Source of the DNA: Psettodes erumei | Lineage: Eukaryota; Chordata; Actinopteri; Pleuronectiformes; Psettodidae | DNA: 64,000 bases | Direction: 5' to 3' | NCBI GenBank assembly: GCA_016785225.1 | Contig: JAFBJZ010000107.1 | Location: 1 to 64,000 of the forward strand | The notes under the pieces: model-generated | Database searches by the model: none | Told to the model about the DNA's origin: nothing | What the model saw: only the letters and a program-made list of their open reading frames with translations | Program-made: the position numbers and the translations under genes | Shown here: piece by piece, positions 26,501-39,600 of the stretch | Position numbering within the stretch: the first letter of the stretch is position 1 | Layout of the letters: each line of letters starts with the position of its first letter

Positions 26501-27760
26501 TGGAGGCGGGGGCTGCAGCGGAGCTGGCGGTATGGGCGGCAAGCGGCTGAGTGTTAGGTCCCCACTGGCTAAGGGTCATGCCTGGGGTGCTGAGAAAACC
26601 TGGGTGGCCATCCAGGGTCTGTGATGAAGCTGGGCCTGCCTGATTGCGCTCTCTGTCCCGGTCTTTTAGCGCTGGGGAGGAAAGACGAGAGAAAAATGAA
26701 GGGAGGTAACGGGAGGGGACGGAGGAGGAGGAACGTGAGGATAAGCGAGGGGAGGAAAGAAAGAAAGGAGGCGATGACCAGTGGAGAGGGGAAGGCGACG
26801 AAGAGGCGCACGGGTGCTCGTCTGACTCCTGTCCGTATCGACCACAGTGCTTTTTCAGCCAGGATCGAGGCAGGGATCGAAAGAACCGGCAGGTGATCAG
26901 GTCGCGGTGCATCAACACTCGCATGCCCGCACGGCCAGAGAGACCCCACCATGAGGCGGAGGAAGAGGAAAACGGTTTCGTAAATCTGGAGTGCGCTTTG
27001 GAGGCCCTGGTAGGCTGGCTGGCGCCTTCGGGAATGGCTAACTCCATTGCAAATGTCTCAGTCCAAAAGGAGGAGTGAAATAATCCAAACTCAAAGTGGG
27101 CTTTAATAGTCCCCGTCGCAATCCCAGGAGATATTACAGCGCGAGGAGTGGGCAGCGTGCTGTCACTGGCGTGAAGCAGCAGAAGCAGAACCCTAACCCG
27201 CCCAGGTCTTGTGGCAACTTCTGGAAAGGTGCACGCCCTTTTATATTCCTCGCACTTTCTGATTCTCGATCTTTCCTCACTTATTGCGTCCGTTCCCTGT
27301 CTGCCCGACCACCTGCTCAAGCTACTGATTGGCCAGCGCAGGATGTGAGGAGAAAGCAGGTGTGACGGGACTCCAGCTGTTCAAAACAGAATAACAACTG
27401 CTCCAGGAGATTGAGTTAAGCTGCTGCTGCCCCTCATGTCTCCTGTGGATTTGATCATACGCAAGAACCAGCTAAAGGTTACAATTAGCACAAAAAAAAG
27501 ACACGCTGCGCGTTTCTTCTGAGGCTAATCACTTTAATAAGTGAAATAACCTTTAATCTATCCTTTTACAAAAGAAGTAAAATAATATCGTTGTGAAGAA
27601 TCTGACAAAGTCTTTGAAATTAACAACATGCAAAGACCTGATTGTGCACATTACTAAATCTATGGATTTGGATAAGAACTGAAGCAGAAGTAAAACACCT
27701 GGCTGTTCTCAGCAAGAATTAATCATCACCTTTTCCTACAGTCACATGGGACCCCCCCCA

Positions 27761-27797
<37 letters not shown>

Positions 27798-30700
27798 GTG
27801 CAGGCACTAGGGAGACACACGCACACCATTATGAACCACATATCTACAACATATACACACAGTAAGAAAAAGATTACAAAGTAGAGAGATCTTTAATCCT
27901 CTGCAAGCCACCAGAGAGGCAACCGGCTCGCTTTAATTTGACACAAAGGAACCAAAGCTGCCTTCTTATCCGTGAAAATCCATCAAGTCCAGGGACTTCA
28001 AATGAGACAGTGTATATTCTTTTTGTGAGTTTGTGCTCGTCGCTGGACAAACAACGAGGGCCCCATTTCTAAGTGTATGTACAACTTTATACATTCTGTA
28101 TATCGCCTTCATTATTATCTTGTCATTTATTGCTTTGCTTGTTCATATTGTATATACTGTTTTGTTTATTTTGGAGTACAGGGTATTTTATATTTTGAAT
28201 TGAATATATGTTCTTTTTTTATTCATATCTTTATATTTCAATGGAGCACCTGTAAGAAAGCCTCGGGATTAATAAAGTATTTCAGGTTCTGATTCAATCA
28301 AGCGTCTTTTTCTGAATTGTTATGTTGTGTTAAAGACAAGTATCCATATTGGCAAATATGCAAATAGCAGTTGATACCAATATATCTGTAACAGTCCAAT
28401 ATGGGCCAGTAAAATGTGCTCCTGCACGCTCTCCTTACCAAGGTGTGGAGATCCCGATGAGGCAGTCTTCAGTAGAGAGTCTCTCTGTGTGGGAAAAGAC
28501 AGAAAGACAGACAGCGTTTTTTTCCAAGAGGCTCCTCACATGGTTTTATCAGCTGAGTGACAGATCACAAAACGTACTTTCTTTACAGGACAGGACTGCT
28601 CACATGGCCAAGGACTTTGCTTAAGCACCAAAGGTCAATCTCAGGCAGATTCATATTCACAAGCGGACATAGGTATGCAGTCTTCAGACAGAGCTGTCTT
28701 GAAAGCCCGGGCCCCAAAGAGCGCTAAAAGCTCTCTGCCAAATGCGGAACTATGCTCCTCTGTGGAACGGCTACAGAAGCTGACGCTGGGCAGATGACTC
28801 ACCTGCCAATCATATGCACCGTCTTAAAAATGTTACGAGGAAGGATAAAAGCACTGGATACGTGGTGAAATCACCGGATCAAGTAAAGAAGAAATCCAAA
28901 TTTAGCGGTCATTGACTTTGAAATCTTTCTCCTCATGTAGAGTTACAGTAGTGCCACAACAATAAAAGGGCTAAAGCTGCCCCATAGATTATGCAACTAT
29001 ATAAATAATTCAGAGAAATCTAAAGCACGATTGCACTACTTGTTGATTTCGTTATACCGATCGAGCGTCCGACCATGTGCACGCCGACATATGCAAAATA
29101 ACGGAAGGCAGTCCCGGTGCTACGGCGACTTTGCTGCGGCCTCGGTAGCCTCCTGTTTTTCTACACTCCAGCGTTGCGTTTACCTTATTCTTGCCGCTGG
29201 TGCAGTCACCCAGCAGAGACCTGCAGCTCTTGTGGACGTTCACAGCACAATCTGAAAGACAGCAGGACAGGAACACAGAGTTGTATCAGTCTTGCGAGAC
29301 CGGCTGTATATGGAGTGGACAGGACAGACGCAACGGGCTTTTGGGTTGAATGCGAATGGGAGAGCAGTGAAACAGTAAACCAAGTTTGAGATCTCAACAC
29401 CAATCTGAGAGCTGCTGAAGGCAGCGTTCAAAGTAAAAGGCTGGGATTCGAAAGAAGACACTGAAACTAAAGCCCGGTGGCAGAGATGCACGTTTTGGGT
29501 GCTCAAAGTGAGAGCGTGGTGCAGCAGTAGCTCTGGCTTCTGTTTGTTTACAAACACACGATACAGAGTCCCGCTCTCAGCGGCGCGCCTCACCCGTTTC
29601 TCCCTGTAAGGAAAACTAGGTTTGTTGACAGGTGTGGATGGAGGGACTGATTGCATCTCAGTTGATTAAACACAGACACAGATCGGAGTCAGAGATGTTT
29701 TGGAAAAAGTCGTCAATAAACCCACCCCTCCTTGTCATATTCATTTACTGGAAAGACGGGAGGGAAAAAAATAAACACTGGTAAAACAAAACAGGTCAAT
29801 CCTTCAGCCTGGCTACATACTGTGTAAGGTCAGCACCAGAAGCCTTTACCCGAGGGACCAGGCTGTCCAAACAAATGAAGTCCTCGCTGTGCAAAAACTT
29901 ATCGCAACCTGGCCAGCTAAAACTTGGCTGCCACGGACAAGAAACGCATGGCCTTTAATGCAAAACGCACGCAGATGTGCACAAGTAAAAAAAAAACTAA
30001 AAACGAGAGCGGTCGTCAGACACCAGAATGATGGATTTCTGATGTTTTGCAGTGGGCGCCACCACAGAGAAACTAACCAACAAATCAAGAGATGCATTCA
30101 AAGTCACATGTGCTGCTACTCTGATTCTAGGGAGGGGATGCGTTCTCCCCATGTTATCTTATGGGATCAGGCTTGAATCAACAGGGCACCGCATAGCAAC
30201 GGGGCGGATTCTTCCAGGGAAACGTTACCTCATGCGCCAGGGCGCCTCAGCGCTGCTTCTCATCACACGGCCTGCAAACACTGACCCGTTCAAATACATT
30301 TGATTCACGGGGGTTTACCAAGAATACGGCATAGACTCGAGTTCGACACGAGTGACTCGCTTCCTCATACGACAGCTGTCGTGATGAAGTGAGCTAACGC
30401 CGTCAAATTCCAGGAAGTGTGGGTGAAACTGTAGGCGGCGTTGCAAGAGCCGCCACGGTTGCCACGCTGTATGTATATTTTACATTGGTGACGAACGTTC
30501 ACCGTGTGGGTGTTGAGACGCCGGTTGTGATAGGTCGGTAGGTAAAACCTCAAAAATCCATATGGATACAAATGTATAGACAAGGGCGGGAATACAATCT
30601 CAAACGTGAGCATGAACTACTTAAGGCGAGTGATCACAGTGAACGCAGCCGCTTTAAAACCCAACTCATGTTGCATGGGCCAAGAGGCGATTGTTTGAAC

Positions 30701-33700
30701 CTTGTCGACAGAGGCTCTGCTTTTGTCCACGACGCGGCGTAAACAGGACCTGCACTGGCAACTTCCACTAACTGCTGTACGGCTTACTGTAAAAACAGTA
30801 CAAAACCTTTTGTGCGCTGTTACAATGAACACAATAAGAAGAGGAAAAAAAAAAACAAAACAAAAAAATCCTTCCTCTCCAGTAAAAGCACGACACGCTG
30901 AGAAAAATCATCGTTTGCGCGGTCAAAAAAAAAAAAGAACAGACGCGCACGTTATGAGAATCCATAATATGAAATGGTTTTAGTATGAGCTATCATCTTT
31001 TACATTCAAGGGCGAGTCCTAACCAATCTATTATTTCCACTTCATTCACAACCTCTGAGCTGCCCCTCCTCTGTCTCCCTCTCTCTGCTAATAAATGAAC
31101 AATTGCTGGCTAAGCTGAAGGAAAAGAAAACAGAAACTGGCTTCTGAATAATCTCCGCCAGCAGTGCTGCGTCTCTCTTTGAGTTGGGTCCAGCAGTGCT
31201 GAACTAATGCAGATAGAGAGCAGGGCAACGCATGCCCAGAGGCGCAAAGCGCGAACAACACCTTTTTAGATCTCGTTGCTTCAGTTTCGACAATCCTCTT
31301 GAAATTGCGCTCGGTTTTGAAACCAGACACGAGAGGGTTTGGGGTTTTCTTTTTCCTTTCGTGGAAGAAATGGGCACTGAAGGCGGCAAGTCAACAAACT
31401 CATGAGCAGATGTGGCGGCCAAACCCGGAGGTACTTTTCCACCTCGCTCCAACTGACGTGCAAAATTCCTCTTTCTCTGCCCGCCTGGCTCGTCCAGACA
31501 AAAAGACAAAAATTAAGACAGATGTCAGTCAATGTCTAATTAAGTCCTCCAGGGTACATCTTCTAACCATTTGCAACAGTGCTTCAACACACTGACTGGG
31601 CCAGGCTGGGAAACGCGTTCCTTGGAACGGGAAAAAGCGAGGAAGACTCAGCAGATTTGCAGATGTGGATGAGATAAAAAGCTGAGTCATTGCAGCATCA
31701 CCTCAATTAACTGGTGAGGAATTCAGAAGTAAGCTATTTCCATTCGGGAATGTGCAGTTGAGGCGATTATACTCAAAATGCACTCGAAAGAATCTCTTGA
31801 ACAAATGTAAAAAAAAAAAAAAAAAAAAATCTCCCAAGATAAGAGAGAACACAGTGTTGTCTGTTTGTTGATATCACAGAGCTTATCAGAAATAGCTCAT
31901 TGCAGCTGCAGACCACCGCGACGTTGGGCAGGAGCACAGTGTGCGATGCCCGCGGAGAAAAGAAACTGATGCTGCGCTAGAAAATGAGCCAGAGGCAGTT
32001 ACAGGGCTTCGACACCAGGCCCGAGTGTCGGGTCACTGCGATTTACGCGAGTGCCGATCCACGCTACGCTCAGCACCCATCGAAAAACCGCCACCGCCAC
32101 ACCCAACATCTGCTGACTCTGGAAGCTGCCGTATCGCACAAGAAGCACCCTTGCGGTGTACGGCGCACACTTCCGTCAGTCGCTCAGTTAACTAGAAATA
32201 CAAATGAGCTCGAGGTTGCCACTGTGATCATCAGTAGGAGATTTTCTGACGCTCTAACTGGAGACCACAGAAAAAAAAGAAGCGAACCAACAAATCAACA
32301 GACATGGGGGGGGGGGTTGTGGTTTTCCAATGCGGTTTTCAACATTTTGTTTAGAATCAATTATCTGTTATTGCTATACATTATTTGCAGCATGCTAAAA
32401 CAATTTGACATCAAACTGAACCAAAAGGTTTAAAATCACGCAGGTTAGTGCACACGTGCAGCGGTAACTATGAGCTGTGGATCTGATTTTTGGTAACGTG
32501 GCGCTCCACTGCACATGACAGGATGTTGAGATGATGAGTTTGAAACAGCACGTCTCCTCTGCTCATAAACCAAGCTCTTGAACAGTCTCACTTTAGCTCG
32601 TGCTGTGCCACCATGTTGAAAATGTTCAGAATGCAGGTTCATTTCCCGTGGTTTCCTTTTTACTTCTCTTGGTACAGAGAGTAACCATGATGATACCACA
32701 TGCCCCCTGTCACCCTCACCCTTTCTTCCCCCCACAGCAGCCAAAAACTGACACCCACTGCTTCCTGCGTCCGTGCCTGCATGCATATGTGCATAAGAAG
32801 TTACTTAATCCATGAGACAATGGGGACAAAAACATCAACACTTGGGGCACACTCTGAAGCAGTCGTCCAAACCATGACATCATCCTGGGAAAGAGGAGTA
32901 ACTGGGGCTCAGGGAGCTGTACACGCAATGAAGCACAACATCTCGACAGTTCACATTTCTCACCCGGAAGGAAAAAGCAATGTGAACATGCCAGCTTGGA
33001 GTCCTGGAAACAATGACAGGCATTTTTGGAGAAAATAACTGGCAGGTTAATGGATAGCAGATAGAGTTGCAGCCCTGCCACCATATGATGAATCACAAGA
33101 TTTATTGTTTTAATCCCTCACATCACTGCAGATTAATCTTGTGACTGATCAGGCCGACAGATAGCACAAAAAGTAGATAACATTTAAAGAGGCTAAAAAC
33201 TACTGAGAGGCACTCCGAGGAGACGCGGAGGCAAGTAAAAAAACTTAGATCTGGTCAAAAGTAGATGCTGGAAGGCAAAGCAGTGGTGCATGGAGAGGTG
33301 GTGTTGGACCCTGAGTCAGTGGAGTGGGTTGTTATGCACTGGCAGACCTGCCAAGCACAATTAGCACCATGTGATCCGGTCAAAGAGAAAACTCAGTCAG
33401 AACGGAGAGGTAAGCGCAGTGAGGGGACAGCCCGGGCCCGCTCCTGTTGCCTGATGCGAATAATTCCTCAGAGGGCATCACCTGCCCCCTGAGGAATGAC
33501 AAGAATTTGACGCTCAGGAATAACACCATTTAACACATCTAGGATCGTGGACTTTCATAATACCGAGCCAGTTAACTTTAACTGGATGGGAACACAACAA
33601 ACACAAGATGCTGTTTAACACAGAGGGGTGCATCTCGCCATCCAACTTTATCTGTGAATATTGTTAGTCGTAATAACCCCCGACTTTCCCCACCACATTC

Positions 33701-36651
33701 GAGGCACATTAGAAGAAACACGTGGCCAGGCAAATAACGTTTTAACGTCAGAAGTCGAGTAAATAAACTGGGAAGCTAATGTTAGCTACGTTAGCAATCA
33801 CCTGTTGAGCCTCGTACAGCGTATGCAGCCAAGCGACACACGCAAACTCCTCAAAGAGCACAGAAACTGTGAAACTGAAGGGAAGCTGCGCGACATTCAG
33901 CCAGGAGGACGACCAGCGCTGCAGTGGCTGCGCGTTCCTTCTAATCAACAAGCACTCGCAGCTGATTAAAGGCAACCGCTTACCCAACTAACCTTGTTTT
34001 TCAAACAGAGGCGGCTGTGGTCAGGCTAGCGAGGCTAGCGTTAAGTGGCTAACAGCTAGTCGGGCTAAGTGTTGGGGTTTAACTGGCACCAAAGCTAAAA
34101 CTGGACCCGTTTGCGATCAATTAAAGACACCAGAAACTTTGGAAGTGTGTTTCCCCTTTTCATACGTTGACTCAAAGACGAAAAATACATTTTCAGAAGA
34201 CAAACGCGAGGAATTCTTGGTTGGCTATTATTAGCATTTAGCCGTACTAGCTAGCGGCCAGAGTGCCCGAAAAGTCCCATTGAGCGAAACAACGGGAGTT
34301 ATCCACCTGATCCCGCTTCAGACCATCGCTACAGTAGCTGCCGCTTACCGTTCCAGCGAGACCCGGGTTTGTCTGAGTCAGCTGCATCCAGGGGGAAGTC
34401 TAGTCTGACCGTGAGCTAGTTAAATCAGTTCGGCCACTGAAGATCATTTGCCAACATGTATGCCACATTCTCGGTTTTGTCCAGTTTTGTGTCCTACTCT
34501 GCGCTGGGAACAATCTCTGGCACACAAACGACGCATTCCACAGACTGATTCTCGGCTGAATCCCCACAGGGCTTGGTTCAAATTAAAGGGACACTCACTT
34601 GTTTTCTCACGCCTCTCTCTGTGTGCATGTGTATACACTATCAACACAACAAGTGTCAACATTTGGAATTTGTGACTTTGTGGGTAATGCATGGGGAGTT
34701 GTCCCAGAGTTTGATAAACGTGTTAGTTTTTTGCTTCGTGTCTAAAAACAAGCAGCTGGCGTCTTAATCAAACTGGATCTCTGGTGTCATGTTTCTTTAA
34801 TTGTTTAATTGTTAATTGTTTTCTTTTTAATTAGCATACTGTTTAAAACGAGCATACATTATATGCCCTTCTGCTAGAGTATAAATGTTATAATTATTTG
34901 TATTATGGCCTTTTGTCTCCCACAGAGCAGAAAAAGCAAGGGAACTTGTGAAGTTACAGCCATGAAATAATGAAGTGGAAGTGCAGAATGACTAACTCCG
35001 CTCCTCACACTCCTGCAACTTACTGCCTGCCTACTTCTAGGAAAATTAAATGGCACTGTCATTGAGAACAGTTCTGTTTCCTCATTGGAAACTTACTTTT
35101 GCGACGTGACCAGCAGACCACATGGTTTATGAGAAGGCGGCCAAATTACAGTAATCTAAACAAAAGGGTCCACGGATATCAGCCTGGCTGTGTTGTGTGA
35201 CAATAAAAAAGGAATTACCCTGTGGGAATCAGTTACCATTAGTATCACTTTTACAATTACATTTATCCACCTTAATGCGGTCTGTGCAAGATCTGCCTTA
35301 CCCCGCAGGTTCAATCTGCAAAAGAATAATATTTTAATTTTTAATGTTTAAGTATGAAAGAAAAGTATGTATAAACTACCTATACAAACAGCTAAAATTC
35401 TCATTCTTTAAATTTGATGTCACCTTATAATTCTTTGAATCAGTGCAGCAAAGCAGAATGGAAATGCTTAATTAACATATTGACTAATATTGCATTTTGA
35501 AAAAAACCTTTAACATTATTATATGTTTAGCTGTGGTAAAGGAATTGTTCAATTGTACTTTAGCAAAACCACATCACCACATCTATTATTAAAAGCTAAG
35601 TTACTATTAATAACACAACCAATTTATGTTAATTTCGAACAAACCTATTTGATTGCTTCAAACTCTCTTGGCCTACTTTCTCAAACTTGTACTTTTTCAG
35701 ACTAAAAGGTATTCACACAATCACTCTCTACCATTAGTTTGTCACGCAACCTGAGCTCTTAGATCCTATTTCAAGAGAGATTTTCTACTGTACTCCATTC
35801 ACCACTGCCTACAGTTTTACATCTTTCAGTGGGTATTACAGACTTATCAGCTGACCTGCAGACTGTATAGGAGTGATGCAACAGTGACCGAAAGAGGAAC
35901 CGCCGGGCGTTGATATGTCCTGCACAGCTCGACTCCATGGACGGACACATAAAACTGTATTTGCCTCCACACAAAATAGGACCTACTCTCTCATTGAAAG
36001 AGTTCAGCCAAGACATAAAAGATACAGGCAATGTGAAGAACATTACAAGCCGAGGTAACAAAGTTCAGACCTGCTGTAGCCTCACCTAAACATCTGTCAG
36101 AGGATGGTGGTAATATATCAGATAACACATCTAAATAAGTGGGCTGGGTTGTGCAATGTGGGACACACGCAATAGTGATGCAGCGTGAGAAAGGGTACAA
36201 AGGGAGTAGCAGACATTAGTGTTTTGTATACAAATTCTTCACCATTTCAAATGCTGTTTGAGGAGAAACTGAAAGGAAACCATCTTCTTTTCAGCAGAAA
36301 TGTGCAAAAGAAGTCAATATGATGGTTTGTGAAGTGAAAACTTGCTCTTTTAGGCTACACTGTGATTTGCCACTCAATAAATGTTGTTTATTAAAATATA
36401 TTCCACATGTATTCCACCTAAAAACAATATTTGGTTGCTTCTTGACAAAATCATAAAAGTTTTTAGGAGTCATTACACTTTGTGGTTGTGTGACTGCATA
36501 TGTTTGTGTAGGGTTGCCGAGTTTGGTTGAGTGCTCTAGTAACTGGGTGATTGAGCATGCATGTAGCCTTCATGGGTATAAATAGATGCAAGTTTGCGTA
36601 TGAGCACAAGGCCTATGCACGTATGTGTCCTCCTGAGAACAAGCGTGCGTG

Positions 36652-36686
<35 letters not shown>

Positions 36687-39600
36687 ACACATGTGGCTGG
36701 GGCGTTACTCACTCATGCACTGCAGGCCATGCTTTTTCTGCAGAGTCTTGCTGCACAGTGAGCAGGTGGCACAGCTGGAAAAAGCACCTGGCACCAAACA
36801 ATGCCCATTGCTGCTGCTGCTGCTGCTGCACACTTTCTCTTTGGCTTCCCTCTCCTTCTCCTTTCCCTTCTCTTTTTGCTGCTCTTTCTCTCGGTTCTTA
36901 CCCTGCAGGAGGAGCAAGAAAAGCAAACACAGCGGGAGGTTTTTATGTGCAAATTCGTGTGCTTGCTTTCACTGCGGCACATACTGCATTGCTGGATATG
37001 ACGTCACATATCCACGTCAAGAGGCAGGATATGTAACAGGGTTTGTATAAGTAGATTAGGGCATGGTGGGTTCAGCCACATGCACAACAGTAAACTCTTC
37101 ACACCTCAGGATTTGGTCTGTGTAACATTAGAAAATACAGCAGAGGGCAGCCACTGGAATCACTTTTCTGCAATCGACATTAAAATGTGACAGAGCACTT
37201 TGTCCCATGATTCTTAGCTCTTACAGAAAACTGTAATTTTTATTATGTTACATATTTATTGCCATTTTATAACACTTTACTTTTTCCATTTTAACTACAA
37301 TTTACACAGTGCGATGTCTCAGTGTACAGTGAAAATTGAAGCATAGAACAAATAAATAAACTCTGAGAATCATGGAATCTTGAATCTGAATCATGCAGCA
37401 GCCAAACACATTTGTGATGTTGAACTAATTCAAAGTGACAACATATACACCATTTGTCTGTGCTATGGGTTTACCTTATCTTTATTGAAGGAGCCAGTCA
37501 TCCTGTTCCTCAGAGAGCTAAGAGTCCTCTTCACCTTGGTGCCTTTCTCGATCTTCTCTGTTCGATCCTCTTCTCCATCATTTCTAGTAGAATTGGCAGT
37601 GAATTCAATGCACCAAAAAATAAAAAGAATAGCAACATACAAAAACATAAGGCCATTTCTATGTATTGGAAATGGGTTCTTTTATTATCTGCCAGAATTT
37701 AATCATCACCAGTCATTTCCAGTAGCAGTGATGAAGAAAACTGACAGGATTGTTTCCATTAAAGGAAACTGCATAACTGCCAAGAGCAGCTTTCACTGTA
37801 ATGACACTTCATGTTTCAGCCTGTATGCTTTTGACTCTTTAAAGATTGGTAATATAGCACCTCTACACAAATGGCCAAGATACAGCAACCAATTAAAGAT
37901 CTCTTAACATTTATGTCCATACATATGAACATTTCTGTAGCTTCAGTGACAAGAGAGCAACGATATGGACAGTACTTACTCGTTAGAGAGGAACTCGTAC
38001 CAAGTGACTGAATCTTTGGTGTTGGATCTGTTGTTCCTCTGCTTTGCTCTGTGACAGGCAATGGGATGATTTTAATGCAGAGGAAAACCAATCAAACTGG
38101 CCCAAATATTAGTACTAAGAATTTAAACTTTTTAAGACAATGTGGAGAAACACTGTAATAAGAGACTGTTATTACATTGCAACTGCATTGAGTTGAGGAG
38201 AAGAAAGTATAAGATAGTCTGAGAGTACAAGATAGTTGAGCCAACAGTAAACCCTTAACAGACTTAAAAGACCTAGGTGTCCCTAGATTTCAGTGTCCAG
38301 TGAGTACAACTTCAACTGAAGATTTTTCAAAATAAAAAAAATGTCTCCTCCTCCACAGACTGCGACGTACGTAATACAATGTGTACACAAACAAACACCC
38401 ATGCAGTGCAGTGCTCCTCTCAGTCGTAACATTGCCTACCCTGCTGCTGTTGTTTTGAAGACCGATTTGACGTTTGAACAGTAGCAGAAGCAAGCGGTCC
38501 TCCCTCTCCTGTTTACTTACCCATGGTACAGCTTTAGCTCCTGCAGAACTTTCTGTACCATCAGCCTAAGATAAACAACACACTGAGGCTGAGTGAGGGC
38601 TGTGAGAGGAGAGGAGAGAGTGAAACTGCTAGAGCTGGGTGTCAGGCTGTGATTTAGAGAAGAATCCTCCCTTGTCTGCTCTGTCAACACAATCACCAGG
38701 CACACTCACAGTCACATTAGCACACATATACCATAACCGGCCCCATGCACATGCATACACACATACACACCCACAAACACATGCACCAAGGGGCCATCTA
38801 AGGAGCTGGTTGGGAGGACTGTGGGAGGAGGAGGTTGCAGACATGTGACATGGAGCAGAAATGTCAGGAGGAAATGGGAAACCTCTCCCCCCTCCGTTAT
38901 GTGGGAGCTCGATAGCTGTACCAGACTATAACAATTTACAGCTACAGAACAGTGTGTGCATTGCTGTACCGCACCATTTGAAGGCTACAGGTAGAGTTTA
39001 CACCAGTTGCCTCCTGTGAGACAAACCAGAGGAGTTTCCTTTTTCTTACAAGCATCATTAAACCTAAATTAACTGCCAGTCAGTTCCGCCACATATTACA
39101 AGTCAGAGAGGGCTCTGTAATCTAACTCCATATGGCAGACGTAACTGATGATGGTGCAAGCTTACATGTGGCTCTGTCCTTCGGTGGAATGTAGGTTTTC
39201 ATCAGGGTCAAGCTCCTCTGGTGCACGAGAGGAAGACAAAAAAGGTAAAGTATGATGAAAACAGCTGCTTGTTGAGTGTAAAACACATAAACTAACATGT
39301 CCATTCTTCATGAACAAACAGTCGGCCCTCACCTCCCGCTGCCCTAGCTGCCTGTTTGGATGTCTGCACAACACAAGAAATGTGTGCAGCATGGGAGCAT
39401 TCATCTGTGGCCAGGATCTCTGAGCAGGAATACAGATATCCAACAGGCACACCACTGGCCTGAAAACATTAAAGAATACACACACGTGTACATCACATGC
39501 ACATTTGATCTATTTTACCTCCCCTGTCTAGACAACTTTATGGTGATAACTTTAAGTTAGACTAGATTTTATTCGTTGACAATTTACAATTAGTAATTTT

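Larger units (their letters stand above)
29252..36712 (-). other. arhgef18 intron of 7.5 kb splitting the C1 finger
   Basis: No coding exon is supported. It contains a poly(A) run at 31809-31830, a G10 run near 32307, a CpG-richer zone around 33.7-34.4 kb with two good but unpaired minus-strand donors (33802 and 34349), and a (GT)n run at 36653-36684 beside the upstream exon. Confidence 0.7.

Noticed and set aside
31984..32433. 150-codon plus-strand open frame in the C1 intron
   Set aside because: No splice context, no family resemblance, and overlapping open frames in another phase; it lies in a GC-richer patch that lengthens chance frames.
33265..33492. Plus-strand open frame beginning MLEGKAVVHGEVVLD
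   Set aside because: Short, no matching splice sites or homologue that I know; the peptide looks coherent by chance.
36551..37050. Plus-strand open frames of 133-161 codons with CVCVCV runs
   Set aside because: They read through a GT microsatellite and the antisense of the C1 exon; low complexity only.
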